Program-made: the position numbers and the translations under genes
Notes under the pieces: generated by a model
The model's database searches: none
Told to the model about the DNA's origin: nothing
The model's input: the letters and a program-made list of their open reading frames with translations, nothing else
In this document: positions 15,760 to 23,451 of the stretch, piece by piece
Layout of the letters: each line of letters starts with the position of its first letter
Numbering within the stretch: the first letter of the stretch is position 1
Source: an uncultured Modestobacter sp.
Lineage (GTDB): Bacteria; Actinomycetota; Actinomycetes; Mycobacteriales; Geodermatophilaceae
Length of the DNA: 64,000 nt
Reading direction: 5' to 3'
NCBI RefSeq assembly: GCF_947486615.1
Contig: NZ_CANKUD010000007.1
Location: forward strand, 115,769 to 179,768

Positions 15760-17535
15760 TCAGAGCATGGTGCGCAGGCGCTCGCGGCGGGCGCGGAGGA
15801 CGTCGACCGACGCGGACGCCGACGGCGGGCCGGGCACCGACTGGCGCAGCTGGGTGTGCACCACGGCCTGCGGGGTGGCGGTCTTCGCCGCGATCCGGTT
15901 GACCAGCCGGTTGATCTCCCGGCGCAGGTCGGTGGCGTCGCGCCAGGAGCGGCCGGCCTCCTCTTCCTCCGGGTGGTCCTCGACGACCATGAAGCCGTCG
16001 TCGTCCCCGTTGCGGTGCGAGGCGGCGATCCGGGCGCGCAGCTCGTCGTCCCGCTTGGCCAGCAGCTCGGCGGTCTGCGCGGCGGTGAGCAGCCCGGGGA
16101 TGCCGAGGAAGTCCTCCGCGTCGGCCTCCAGCGGCTCGACGGCGCCGCTGCCCGCGCCGGTGTGCGCCGTCCCGCTGGAGAGCACGTGGGCGAACCGGGC
16201 GTCGGCCTCCAGCGCCTCCCACTTGGCCATCTCACCCTCCCGCGGCTCGCGTGGCGGCAGGTCGAGCGCCTCCAGCTCCTCGTCGGGCTGGCTCTTCGGC
16301 GGGGGCATGACGTGGTTGCGCTGCTCCTCCATCGAGGCGGCCAGCGACAGCAGCGGGCGCACCGCGGGGAGGAAGACGGTCGCCGACTCGTGCGGCGTCC
16401 GGGCGCGGACGACGCGGCCGACGGCCTGGGCGAAGAACAGCGGCGTCCGGTAGGAGGTCATCCAGGCCAGGACGGCGGCGCGCGGGACGTCGACGCCCTC
16501 GGAGACCATCCGCACGCAGACCGCGATCCGGGCCCCGCCGAGGTTGAACTTCTCGATCTTCTTCGACGCCTTCGGGTCGTCGGAGAGGATCAGCTCCGGC
16601 GCCTTGCCGGTCACCCGGCGGACGATCTTGGCGTACTCGCGGGCGTCGTCCTGGTCGCTGGCCAGCACCAGCCCGGCGGCGTCCGGCATCCCGGTCTCGC
16701 GCAGGTGGGTGATCCGGTCGTCCATCGCGGCGATCACGTGCGGTACCCACTGGCCCTTGGGGTCCAGCGCGGTGCGCCAGGCCTGCATCTCCACCGAGCG
16801 GGTGCCGGCCTCCGACAGCGAGGCAGCGACGACCTCGCCGGCGGAGTTCCGCCAGCGCGAGGTGCCGGTGTAGGCGGCGAACACGACGGGCCGGACGACG
16901 TTGTCGGCCAGCGCCTCCTTGTAGCCGTAGGTGAAGTCGGCCATCGACATCAGGCCGCCCTGGCCCTCGAAGCCGTCCTCCACGTACCGCACGAACGGGA
17001 TGCGCTCGTCGGCCTTGGTGCGGAACGGCGTCCCGGTCAGGCAGAGCCGCCGGGCCGCGCGGCCGTAGGCCTCCTCGACCGCCTCGCCCCAGGAGAGGCC
17101 GTCACCGGCGTGGTGCACCTCGTCCAGGATCACCAGCGTCTTCACCGTGGTGGCCCGGGCGGCGTGCAGCATCGGCTTGCCGGCGACCTGCGCGTAGGTG
17201 GTGACGTAGCCCTGCGTGCCGGCGCGCACCGGGCCGACCGCGTTGGTCAGGTTCGGGTCGAGCACGATGCCCATCGCATCGGCCGCGTCGGCCCACTGCA
17301 GGCGCAGGTGGTCGGTCGGGCAGACCACGATCACCCGAGCGACCTCGCGCTTGGCGAGCAGCCGGGCGGCCAGGGTCAGCGCGAAGGTGGTCTTCCCGGC
17401 GCCCGGGGTCGCGGTGACCAGGAAGTCCTTCGGGGACTCCTCCTCGTACTTGCCGAGGGCCGCCTGCTGCCAGGCCCGGAGCGGTCGGCTGGTCGTCTGC
17501 GGGGCCCGGGCCGCCGCCTGTGTTGCAGTCGCCAT
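15760..17535 (-). CDS. DEAD/DEAH-box helicase (superfamily 2)
   Basis: 591-residue ATP-dependent nucleic-acid helicase. Motifs in order: LRAWQQAAL (Q-like), Walker A TATPGAGKTT near residue 42, DEVHH (motif II), LTGTPFR (motif III), SEGVDVPRAAVLAW and QAVGRVVRAR (motif VI). The C-terminal 150 residues are a family-specific acidic and helical extension. It resembles the type III restriction/UvrB-like actinobacterial helicase found near DNA-repair genes, but no methyltransferase or nuclease partner is present. ATG 17535 is chosen over ATG 17547 because the latter sits inside a probable CAGAAT -10 box. Confidence 0.85.
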   Translation of the reverse strand: MATATQAAARAPQTTSRPLRAWQQAALGKYEEESPKDFLVTATPGAGKTTFALTLAARLLAKREVARVIVVCPTDHLRLQWADAADAMGIVLDPNLTNAVGPVRAGTQGYVTTYAQVAGKPMLHAARATTVKTLVILDEVHHAGDGLSWGEAVEEAYGRAARRLCLTGTPFRTKADERIPFVRYVEDGFEGQGGLMSMADFTYGYKEALADNVVRPVVFAAYTGTSRWRNSAGEVVAASLSEAGTRSVEMQAWRTALDPKGQWVPHVIAAMDDRITHLRETGMPDAAGLVLASDQDDAREYAKIVRRVTGKAPELILSDDPKASKKIEKFNLGGARIAVCVRMVSEGVDVPRAAVLAWMTSYRTPLFFAQAVGRVVRARTPHESATVFLPAVRPLLSLAASMEEQRNHVMPPPKSQPDEELEALDLPPREPREGEMAKWEALEADARFAHVLSSGTAHTGAGSGAVEPLEADAEDFLGIPGLLTAAQTAELLAKRDDELRARIAASHRNGDDDGFMVVEDHPEEEEAGRSWRDATDLRREINRLVNRIAAKTATPQAVVHTQLRQSVPGPPSASASVDVLRARRERLRTML

Positions 17536-17750
17536 GTCGAGGGTCATTCTGGACGGCGGCCGGGCAACACGCCCAACCACCCACCTCCCGCGCGCGTCTC
17601 CTGCCGCCACGTATAGCGGCCGCCGGCAGGCCGCTGACCTGCATAGATCCCCTGAAGTGTCGTGAGATGTGGCGCTCGTCATGTCCCGGGCCGGACCGTC
17701 CCGTCACCCTCCCCGGCCCCGCCGTCCCCAACCGCCCCGCGGCGCGTTGA

Positions 17751-17756
17751 CAGACT
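17751..17756 (+). promoter_or_regulatory. -10 element of the GNAT gene (leaderless)
   Basis: CAGACT begins 12 bases before GTG 17763. A TTGACA at 17747-17752 overlaps it and is too close to be its -35. Confidence 0.35.
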
Positions 17757-17762
17757 CCCGAG

Positions 17763-18326
17763 GTGACCGACGGACCCGCCCTGTCCCTGTCCTGGCTGAC
17801 CTCGCCGGAGGCGGTGCCGGAGGGGGTGCGGGCCGAGCTCACCGCGTGCTGGCGGGACGTCGCCAACGGCGGGGGAGCGGTCGGGTTCGCCCAGCAGCTG
17901 CCGGTGACCGACGACGTCGTCCGGCCGGTGCTCGACGAGACGGTCGACGCGTTGGGCACCCACGCGCGCCTGCTCGTGGCCCGGCGCGGAGGAGCGCTGG
18001 CCGGCTGGCTGGTGCTGATCACCAACGCCGGCCCGGTGCTCGCCCACTGGGGGCGGGTGACCCGGGTGCAGACCGCGCCCGCGCACCGCGGCACCGGTGC
18101 CGCCCGGGCGCTCATGCGCGAGGTGGCGCGGTACGCCCGGGACGAGCAGGGGGTGGAGCTGCTGCGGATCGAGGTGCGCGGCGGGGAGGGGCTCGAGGCG
18201 TTCTACGAGCGGTTCGGCTGGGAGGTCACCGGCCGCTGGCCCGGCGCGCTGCAGATCACCCCGGACGACCGGCGCGACGAGGTGCTGATGTCGCTGGCCC
18301 TGACGCAGGCGGCTGCCGCGTCGTAG
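17763..18326 (+). CDS. GNAT-family N-acetyltransferase
   Basis: 187 residues of the GCN5-related acetyltransferase fold. The acetyl-CoA pyrophosphate loop is seen as VQTAPAHRGTGAARALM near residue 103, followed by LLRIEVRGGEGLEAFYERFGW, the usual motif B with a late Tyr. Transfers an acetyl group from acetyl-CoA to an unknown amine. GTG 17763. The 110-bp gap to the aminotransferase gene has no clear signal; co-transcription is possible. Confidence 0.85.
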   Translation: MTDGPALSLSWLTSPEAVPEGVRAELTACWRDVANGGGAVGFAQQLPVTDDVVRPVLDETVDALGTHARLLVARRGGALAGWLVLITNAGPVLAHWGRVTRVQTAPAHRGTGAARALMREVARYARDEQGVELLRIEVRGGEGLEAFYERFGWEVTGRWPGALQITPDDRRDEVLMSLALTQAAAAS

Positions 18327-18436
18327 GCTGGGAGACGGCCCCTCGACCAGGAGGCCCGATCGGCCCGGCCACCAGCGGGACACCCCCCGCTGCCCGGCGC
18401 CGCCACACCCACCGTGCTGCCTCCTGGAGTCCTCCC

Positions 18437-19639
18437 GTGTCCTCGTCGGTGCTGTCCCCGTCCCTGCCCCCGCTCGCCCAGCGGCTCACCGGGGTCGCCA
18501 GCTCGCCGGTCCGCGAGCTGCTCGCCCTGCTCGACCGGCCGGGCGTCATCTCCTTCGCCGGCGGCCTGCCGGCCCCCGAGCTGTTCGACCTGGACGGCGT
18601 CCGGGCCGCCTACGACAGCGTGCTGTGGGGCCCGCGCGCCCGCCACGCGCTGCAGTACGCCCCCACCGAGGGCGACCGCGCGCTGCGGGCGCGGGTGGCC
18701 GGCCGGATGACCGCCCGCGGCATGCTGAGCTCGGTCGACGACCTGCTGGTCACCACCGGCTCGCAGCAGGGGCTCACCCTGGTCGCCACCGCGCTGCTCG
18801 ACCCGGGCGCCGTCGTCCTGGTCGAGGATCCGACCTACCTGGCCGCGCTGCAGTGCTTCCAGCTGGCCGGTGCCCGCGTCGTCCCGGTCGCCACCGACGA
18901 GCACGGCATCGACCCGGCGGCGCTGGCGGAGGCGATCGAGCGGGAGAGCCCGGCGCTGGTCTACCTGGTGCCCACCTTCGCCAACCCGACCGGGCGCACG
19001 ATGCCCGAGCACCGCCGCGCCGAGGTGGTCGAGCTGACCGGCCGGCACGGCGTCTGGCTGGTGGAGGACGACCCGTACGCCGAGCTGCGCTACCGGGGCA
19101 CCGACGTCGCGCCGCTCGCCGCCCAGCCGGGGGCCGACGGGCACGTCGTCCACCTGGGCAGCTTCTCCAAGATCGCGGCCCCGGGGCTGCGGCTGGGCTG
19201 GCTGCGGGCGCCGTCCCGGCTGCTGCCGGCGCTCACCGTCGCCAAGCAGGCGGCCGACCTGCACACCTCCACCATCGACCAGGCCGCCGCGGCCGCCTGG
19301 TTCGCCGCGGCCGACGTGGACACCCACCTGCGCACGCTGCGGCGGGCCTACCGGCAGCGCCGCGACGCGATGGTGACCGCGCTGCCGGGGACGCTGCCGG
19401 CGGGCAGCACCTGGACCGAGCCGGACGGCGGCATGTTCGTCTGGGCGCGGCTGCCCGGGGACGTCGACACCGCGGAGCTGCTGCACCGGGCGCTGGCCGC
19501 CGACGTCGCCTTCGTGCCCGGGGCCGCGTTCTACGCCGGGACCCCGGACCGGTCGACGCTGCGGCTGTCGTTCACCACCCACACCCCGGAGCGCATCGCC
19601 GACGGCATGGCCCGCCTCGGCGCCGTCCTCCGCCCCTGA
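18437..19639 (+). CDS. PLP-dependent aminotransferase, class I/II (MocR-like catalytic domain)
   Basis: 400-residue pyridoxal-phosphate enzyme. Seen: ISFAGGLPAPELFDLDGV near the N-terminus, TTGSQQGLTLV, PTFANPTGRTMP (substrate/PLP-binding Asn), VEDDPYAELRY with the PLP-ring Asp, and the Schiff-base lysine in HLGSFSKIAAPGLRLGW, Lys245. This profile fits 2-aminoadipate/valine-type aminotransferases such as LysN, the same domain that MocR regulators carry, but no GntR helix-turn-helix is present. Substrate unknown. GTG 18437 gives the usual length. The gene ends 13 bases before the first GGCGGCCATGTTGG palindrome. Confidence 0.88.
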   Translation: MSSSVLSPSLPPLAQRLTGVASSPVRELLALLDRPGVISFAGGLPAPELFDLDGVRAAYDSVLWGPRARHALQYAPTEGDRALRARVAGRMTARGMLSSVDDLLVTTGSQQGLTLVATALLDPGAVVLVEDPTYLAALQCFQLAGARVVPVATDEHGIDPAALAEAIERESPALVYLVPTFANPTGRTMPEHRRAEVVELTGRHGVWLVEDDPYAELRYRGTDVAPLAAQPGADGHVVHLGSFSKIAAPGLRLGWLRAPSRLLPALTVAKQAADLHTSTIDQAAAAAWFAAADVDTHLRTLRRAYRQRRDAMVTALPGTLPAGSTWTEPDGGMFVWARLPGDVDTAELLHRALAADVAFVPGAAFYAGTPDRSTLRLSFTTHTPERIADGMARLGAVLRP

Positions 19640-19652
19640 CGGCGAACCCCGA

Positions 19653-19680
19653 GGCGGCCATGTTGGCCAACATGGCCGCC
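19653..19680. repeat. Palindromic repeat, copy 1
   Basis: GGCGGCCATGTTGG followed by its exact reverse complement, a perfect 28-bp palindrome 13 bases after the aminotransferase stop. The same arms recur at 20130-20159. Likely a terminator, possibly a dispersed genomic repeat. Confidence 0.7.
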
Positions 19681-19698
19681 CGGGTGGTCTTGCGCGGC

Positions 19699-19704
19699 TA
19701 GGGT
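19699..19704 (+). promoter_or_regulatory. -10 element of the PIN-domain gene (leaderless)
   Basis: TAGGGT begins 14 bases before ATG 19713; TCTTGCG upstream is too close for a -35. No Shine-Dalgarno is seen. Confidence 0.4.
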
Positions 19705-19712
19705 CCCGGCGC

Positions 19713-20111
19713 ATGGCGCGCTACGTCATCGACGCACCCACGCTGCTGCACCTGGTCACCGAGCAGGTGCCGGTCTCGGCCGGGCACCAGTTGGTGGCGC
19801 CGAACGCGGTCCGGTCGCAGGCCCTGGACCTGCTGTTCGACCAGGTGCGGGCCGGGCGGCTGACCGACGCCGTGGCGATGGAGCTGCACGATCGGATGAC
19901 GCAGCTGAGGATCCGGCTGCTGGGTGACCGGGTGTCCCGCCGGGTGGCCTGGCAGCTGGCCCGGGAGCACGGATTCGACTCGGCGACCGACGCCGAGTTC
20001 CTGGCCGTCACCCGGCTGCAGGCCGACGCCTACGTGACCGTGGACGACGCAGCCCGGACGCGGGCCGACGGCATCGTGCCGCTCGGCACGGTCGACCAGC
20101 TCACCGCCTGA
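19713..20111 (+). CDS. PIN-domain (VapC-like) putative ribonuclease, orphan
   Basis: 132 residues resembling VapC toxins: YVIDAPTLLHLV with Asp7 at the first catalytic position, TDAEFLAVTRL with Asp93, and AYVTVDDAARTRA with Asp111-Asp112 near the end, in the right order and spacing. The position that normally holds Glu in the helix after strand 2 reads VRSQALDLL, with Ser-Gln instead, so activity is uncertain. No antitoxin open frame precedes or follows it; the gene is alone between two palindromes. It may be a VapC homologue recruited to another job, or a degenerate toxin. Confidence 0.7.
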   Translation: MARYVIDAPTLLHLVTEQVPVSAGHQLVAPNAVRSQALDLLFDQVRAGRLTDAVAMELHDRMTQLRIRLLGDRVSRRVAWQLAREHGFDSATDAEFLAVTRLQADAYVTVDDAARTRADGIVPLGTVDQLTA

Positions 20112-20129
20112 CGGGGGTGGTGCCGCCCA

Positions 20130-20159
20130 GGGCGGCCATGTTGGCGAACATGGCCGCCC
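20130..20159. repeat. Palindromic repeat, copy 2
   Basis: GGGCGGCCATGTT (20130-20142), centre GGCG, then AACATGGCCGCCC (20147-20159). The arms equal those of copy 1, and only the centre differs (GGCG instead of GGCC). Sits between the convergent PIN and XPB genes, so it probably terminates both. Confidence 0.7.
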
Positions 20160-20165
20160 GGGGCG

Positions 20166-21851
20166 TCAGTCGGCGGGCTCGTCGACCCAGTCGGGGCCGT
20201 TGACCTCACCGGGGCCGGCCAGGTCGGCGGCGTCGACGATCGTGTACGCGTAGCCCTGCTCGGCGAGGAAGCGCTGCCGGTGGGCGGCGTACTCGCTGTC
20301 CAGGGTGTCGCGGGAGACGACCGTGTAGAAGTGCGCCTGCCGGCCGTCGGCCTTGGGGCGGAGCACCCGGCCGAGCCGCTGGGCCTCCTCCTGCCGCGAC
20401 CCGAACGTCCCCGACACCTGGACGGCGACGGCGGCCTCGGGCAGGTCGATGGAGAAGTTGGCCACCTTGGAGACGACGAGGGTCTTGATCTCCCCGGTGC
20501 GGAACGCCTGGAACAGCCGCTCGCGCTCCTTGTTGGTCGTCGACCCCTGGATGACCGGGGCGTCCAGGGCGGCGCCGAGCTCGTCGAGCTGGTCGAGGTA
20601 CGCGCCGATGACGAGCTTCTGCTCCTCGGGGTGCCGCTCCAGCACCCGGCGGATCACCGGCAGCTTGGACTGGGCGGTGGCCGCGATCCGGTACCGCTCC
20701 TCGGGCTCGGCGACCGCGTAGGTCATCCGCTCCTCGTCGTCGAGGGAGACCCGCACCTCGACGCACTCGGCCGGGGCGATGTAGCCCTGCGCCTCGATGT
20801 CCCGCCACGGGGCGTCGTAGCGCTTGGGCCCGATGAGGGAGAAGACGTCGTCCTCGCGGCCGTCCTCGCGCACCAGCGTGGCGGTGAGCCCGAGCCGCCG
20901 GCGGGACTGCAGGTCGGCGGTGAGCCGGAAGATCGGGGCGGGCAGCAGGTGGACCTCGTCGTACACGATGAGGCCCCAGTCCTGGGCGTCGAACAGGTCC
21001 AGGTGCCGGTACTCGCCCTTCCGGCGGGTGGTGATCACCTGGTAGGTCGCGATGGTGACCGGCCGGATCTCCTTGCGCTCACCGGAGTACTCGCCGATCT
21101 CCTCCTCGGTCAGCGACGTGCGGGCGATCAGCTCGCGCTTCCACTGCCGGCCGGAGACGGTGTTGGTCACCAGGATCAGCGTGGTCGCCTTCGCCTCGGC
21201 CATCGCTGCGGCGCCGACCAGCGTCTTCCCGGCGCCACAGGGCAGGACGACGACGCCCGAGCCGCCGGCCCAGAACCCGTCGACCGCCTCCTGCTGGTAG
21301 TCCCGCAGGTGCCAGTCGTCCTGGGCCAGGTCGATCGGGTGCGCCTGGCCGTCGACGTAGCCGGCGAGGTCCTCGGCCGGCCAGCCCACCTTGAGCAGCG
21401 CCTGCTTGAGCCGGCCGCGCTCGGAGGGGTGCACGACGATCGAGTCGGCGTCGATCCGCGCGCCGAGCATCGGGGCGACCCGCTTGCTGCGGACGACCTC
21501 CTCCAGCACGGCCTTGTCGGTGCTGGTCAGGGTGAGCCCGTGCACCGGGTGGTTGGCCAGGGTCAGCCGGCCGTAGCGGTCCATCGTGTCGGCGACGTCG
21601 ACCAGCAGCGCGTGCGGCACCGGGTAGCGGCTGAACCGCACCAGCGCGTCGACGACCTGCTCGGCGTCGTGCCCGGCGGCGCGGGCGTTCCACAGCGCCA
21701 GCGGGGTGATCCGGTAGGTGTGCACGTGCTCGGGCGAGCGCTCCAGCTCGGCGAACGGCGCGATCGCCGCCCGGCACTCCTTGGACTGCGGGTGGTCGAC
21801 CTCGAGCAGCAGCGTCTTGTCGGACTGGACGATCAGGGGGCCGTCACTCAC
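20166..21851 (-). CDS. DNA repair helicase XPB (bacterial ERCC3 homologue)
   Basis: 561-residue superfamily 2 DNA translocase. N-terminal domain LIVQSDKTLLLEVDHP; then DWHLRDYQQEAVDGFW, Walker A LPCGAGKTLVG near residue 203, VYDEVHLLP (motif II), GLTATLVRED (motif III), VVSKVANFSIDLPEA and RLGRVLRPK (motif VI). Bacterial XPB acts with nucleases or partner proteins in DNA repair. The usual partner, an XPB/Ssl2-like N-terminal-domain protein, is encoded on the same strand at 23452, with a methyltransferase gene in between. GTG 21851 gives the standard VSDGPLIVQ start. Confidence 0.93.
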   Translation of the reverse strand: MSDGPLIVQSDKTLLLEVDHPQSKECRAAIAPFAELERSPEHVHTYRITPLALWNARAAGHDAEQVVDALVRFSRYPVPHALLVDVADTMDRYGRLTLANHPVHGLTLTSTDKAVLEEVVRSKRVAPMLGARIDADSIVVHPSERGRLKQALLKVGWPAEDLAGYVDGQAHPIDLAQDDWHLRDYQQEAVDGFWAGGSGVVVLPCGAGKTLVGAAAMAEAKATTLILVTNTVSGRQWKRELIARTSLTEEEIGEYSGERKEIRPVTIATYQVITTRRKGEYRHLDLFDAQDWGLIVYDEVHLLPAPIFRLTADLQSRRRLGLTATLVREDGREDDVFSLIGPKRYDAPWRDIEAQGYIAPAECVEVRVSLDDEERMTYAVAEPEERYRIAATAQSKLPVIRRVLERHPEEQKLVIGAYLDQLDELGAALDAPVIQGSTTNKERERLFQAFRTGEIKTLVVSKVANFSIDLPEAAVAVQVSGTFGSRQEEAQRLGRVLRPKADGRQAHFYTVVSRDTLDSEYAAHRQRFLAEQGYAYTIVDAADLAGPGEVNGPDWVDEPAD

Positions 21852-21983
21852 GCGGGCGCATCCTTCGGCTGGGGGCTCCGGCGCAGACGTCGCGCGCGGA
21901 CTGACCACGGTAACGCCGCCGGACGACGTCCCCTTCCGCTCGCCGGTGTGCGGCCCACCTCAGCCCGCCGTCTCGCGGACCCG

Positions 21984-22017
21984 CGCTGGGGCCGAAGTCG
22001 CGACTCCGGCCCCAGCG
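21984..22017 (-). terminator. 34-bp near-perfect palindrome
   Basis: CGCTGGGGCCG ... CGGCCCCAGCG with an inner AGTCGCGACT; one mismatch pair in all. It lies 9 bases past the stop of the methyltransferase gene on the minus strand. Confidence 0.65.
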
Positions 22018-22025
22018 GGCGAGGG

Positions 22026-23306
22026 TCAGGTCCAGGCGGTGCGGCGGAGCGGGGGCTGCTCGCCGCCGGTCTTCTGCAGGAGGACCTGGTTGACGCCCAT
22101 GTCGCCGGCCTCGAAGGCCAGGGCGCAGGCGGCCATGTAGAGCCGCCAGACCCGGGCCCGGCCCTCGCTGGTGGCCGCGACGGCGGCGTCCCAGTTCTCC
22201 TCCAGCCGCTGCACCCATGCGCGGAGCGTCAGGGCGTAGTGCTGGCGGAGCGCCTCGACGTCGAGCACCTCCAGATCGCGGGACTCCAGCAGGCCGACCG
22301 TCTCGCCCAGGCCCAGCAGCTCGCCGTCGGGGAAGACGTACCGGGCGATGAAGGTGTCCGGATCGGGTGTGGTGGTGCCGTCGTTCCAGTTGATCGCGTG
22401 GTTGAGCAGCCGGCCACCGGGGCGCAGCAGCGAGCGCAGCTGGGCCACGTACTCCGGCATCTGGGCCCGGCCCACGTGCTCGGCCATGCCGATCGAGCTG
22501 ATCGCGTCGAACGGCTCGTCGTCGACGGCCCGGTAGTCCTGCACCCGGATGTCGATCCGGTCGGTCAGGCCGGCCTCGGCGACCCGCTTGCGGGCCATCC
22601 GGGCCTGCTCCTCCGACAGCGTGATCCCCACGACCTCGGCGCCGTACCGCTGGGCGGCGTGGATGGCCATCGAACCCCAGCCGCAGCCGACGTCCAGCAG
22701 CCGCGCGCCCTCGGTCAGTCCGAGCTTGCGGCAGACCAGGTCGAGCTTGGCCGCCTGGGCGGCGTCCAGCCCGGTCTCCGGGGTCTCCCAGACAGCGCAG
22801 GAGTAGACCATCGAGGGGCCGAGCACCAGCTCGTAGAAGTCGTTGCCCACGTCGTAGTGGTGGGAGATCGCCGCCGCGTCGCGGGACCGGGAGTGCCGCC
22901 GTCCGGTCCGGCCCAGCTCGATCTCCTCGGCCGGGGCTGCCGGTTCGGGGCCGATGGCCCCCAGCTGCAGCGCCGTGCCGACCAGGCCGAGTCGCTCGCG
23001 CAGCGTCGGCGGCGCCATCGGGCCGGTGTCGGCCAGCCGGCCGACCGACCGGAGCGCGGCGAAGGTCGCGAAGACGTCGCCCTCGATGTCGATCTCACCG
23101 GCGACGTACGCCCGGCCCAGACCGAGCTGCCCCGGCGACCAGGCCAGCCGGCGCAGCGCCCGCCGGGACCTCACCGCGAGCACGGGCGCGCCGGGCGGGC
23201 CGGCCACCGAGCCGTCCCAGCCACGCAACCGGAGGGGCAGCTCCGACGTCCCGAGCACCGCGCCCAGCGCCTGTGCCAGCCGGTCTGCAACCGTCCGCTT
23301 CCTCAT
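22026..23306 (-). CDS. Cyclopropane-fatty-acid synthase-like SAM methyltransferase
   Basis: 426 residues. The N-terminal 100 residues are the membrane-proximal domain of CFA synthases (LGLGRAYVAGEIDIEGDVF). The SAM-binding motif is LLDVGCGWGSMAIHAAQRYG near residue 200, preceded by HHYDVGNDFYELVLGPSMVYSC (HYDVGNDFY is diagnostic). The late SSIGMAEHVG and INWNDG segments fit. Expected to methylate or cyclopropanate double bonds of phospholipid acyl chains at the inner membrane. ATG 23306 has AGGAGC upstream. It splits the XPB helicase from its normal partner gene. Confidence 0.9.
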   Translation of the reverse strand: MRKRTVADRLAQALGAVLGTSELPLRLRGWDGSVAGPPGAPVLAVRSRRALRRLAWSPGQLGLGRAYVAGEIDIEGDVFATFAALRSVGRLADTGPMAPPTLRERLGLVGTALQLGAIGPEPAAPAEEIELGRTGRRHSRSRDAAAISHHYDVGNDFYELVLGPSMVYSCAVWETPETGLDAAQAAKLDLVCRKLGLTEGARLLDVGCGWGSMAIHAAQRYGAEVVGITLSEEQARMARKRVAEAGLTDRIDIRVQDYRAVDDEPFDAISSIGMAEHVGRAQMPEYVAQLRSLLRPGGRLLNHAINWNDGTTTPDPDTFIARYVFPDGELLGLGETVGLLESRDLEVLDVEALRQHYALTLRAWVQRLEENWDAAVAATSEGRARVWRLYMAACALAFEAGDMGVNQVLLQKTGGEQPPLRRTAWT

Positions 23307-23451
23307 GTCCCACGCTCCTGACCAGGCATGCCGGCCAGCGGACGTCCGGGACCCTCTGCCCGGTCGCAGGCCGTTGCATGCATCAACTGTTCCGCGCAAC
23401 AGCGGGCGGGTCCGTGATCATCCCGGAGTTCCCCGACCGAGGGAACAGAGA

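Noticed and set aside
15664..17616. A 650-codon plus-strand open frame
   Set aside because: Antisense shadow of the DEAD/DEAH helicase.
19713..20111. A complete vapBC toxin-antitoxin module
   Set aside because: There is no antitoxin frame on either side; both flanks are occupied by the palindromes and unrelated genes.
20280..23321. A 1013-codon plus-strand open frame
   Set aside because: It is antisense to the XPB helicase and CFA-synthase genes, has biased Gly/Val/Gln/Arg-rich composition and no domain; it arises because high-GC codons leave few stops.
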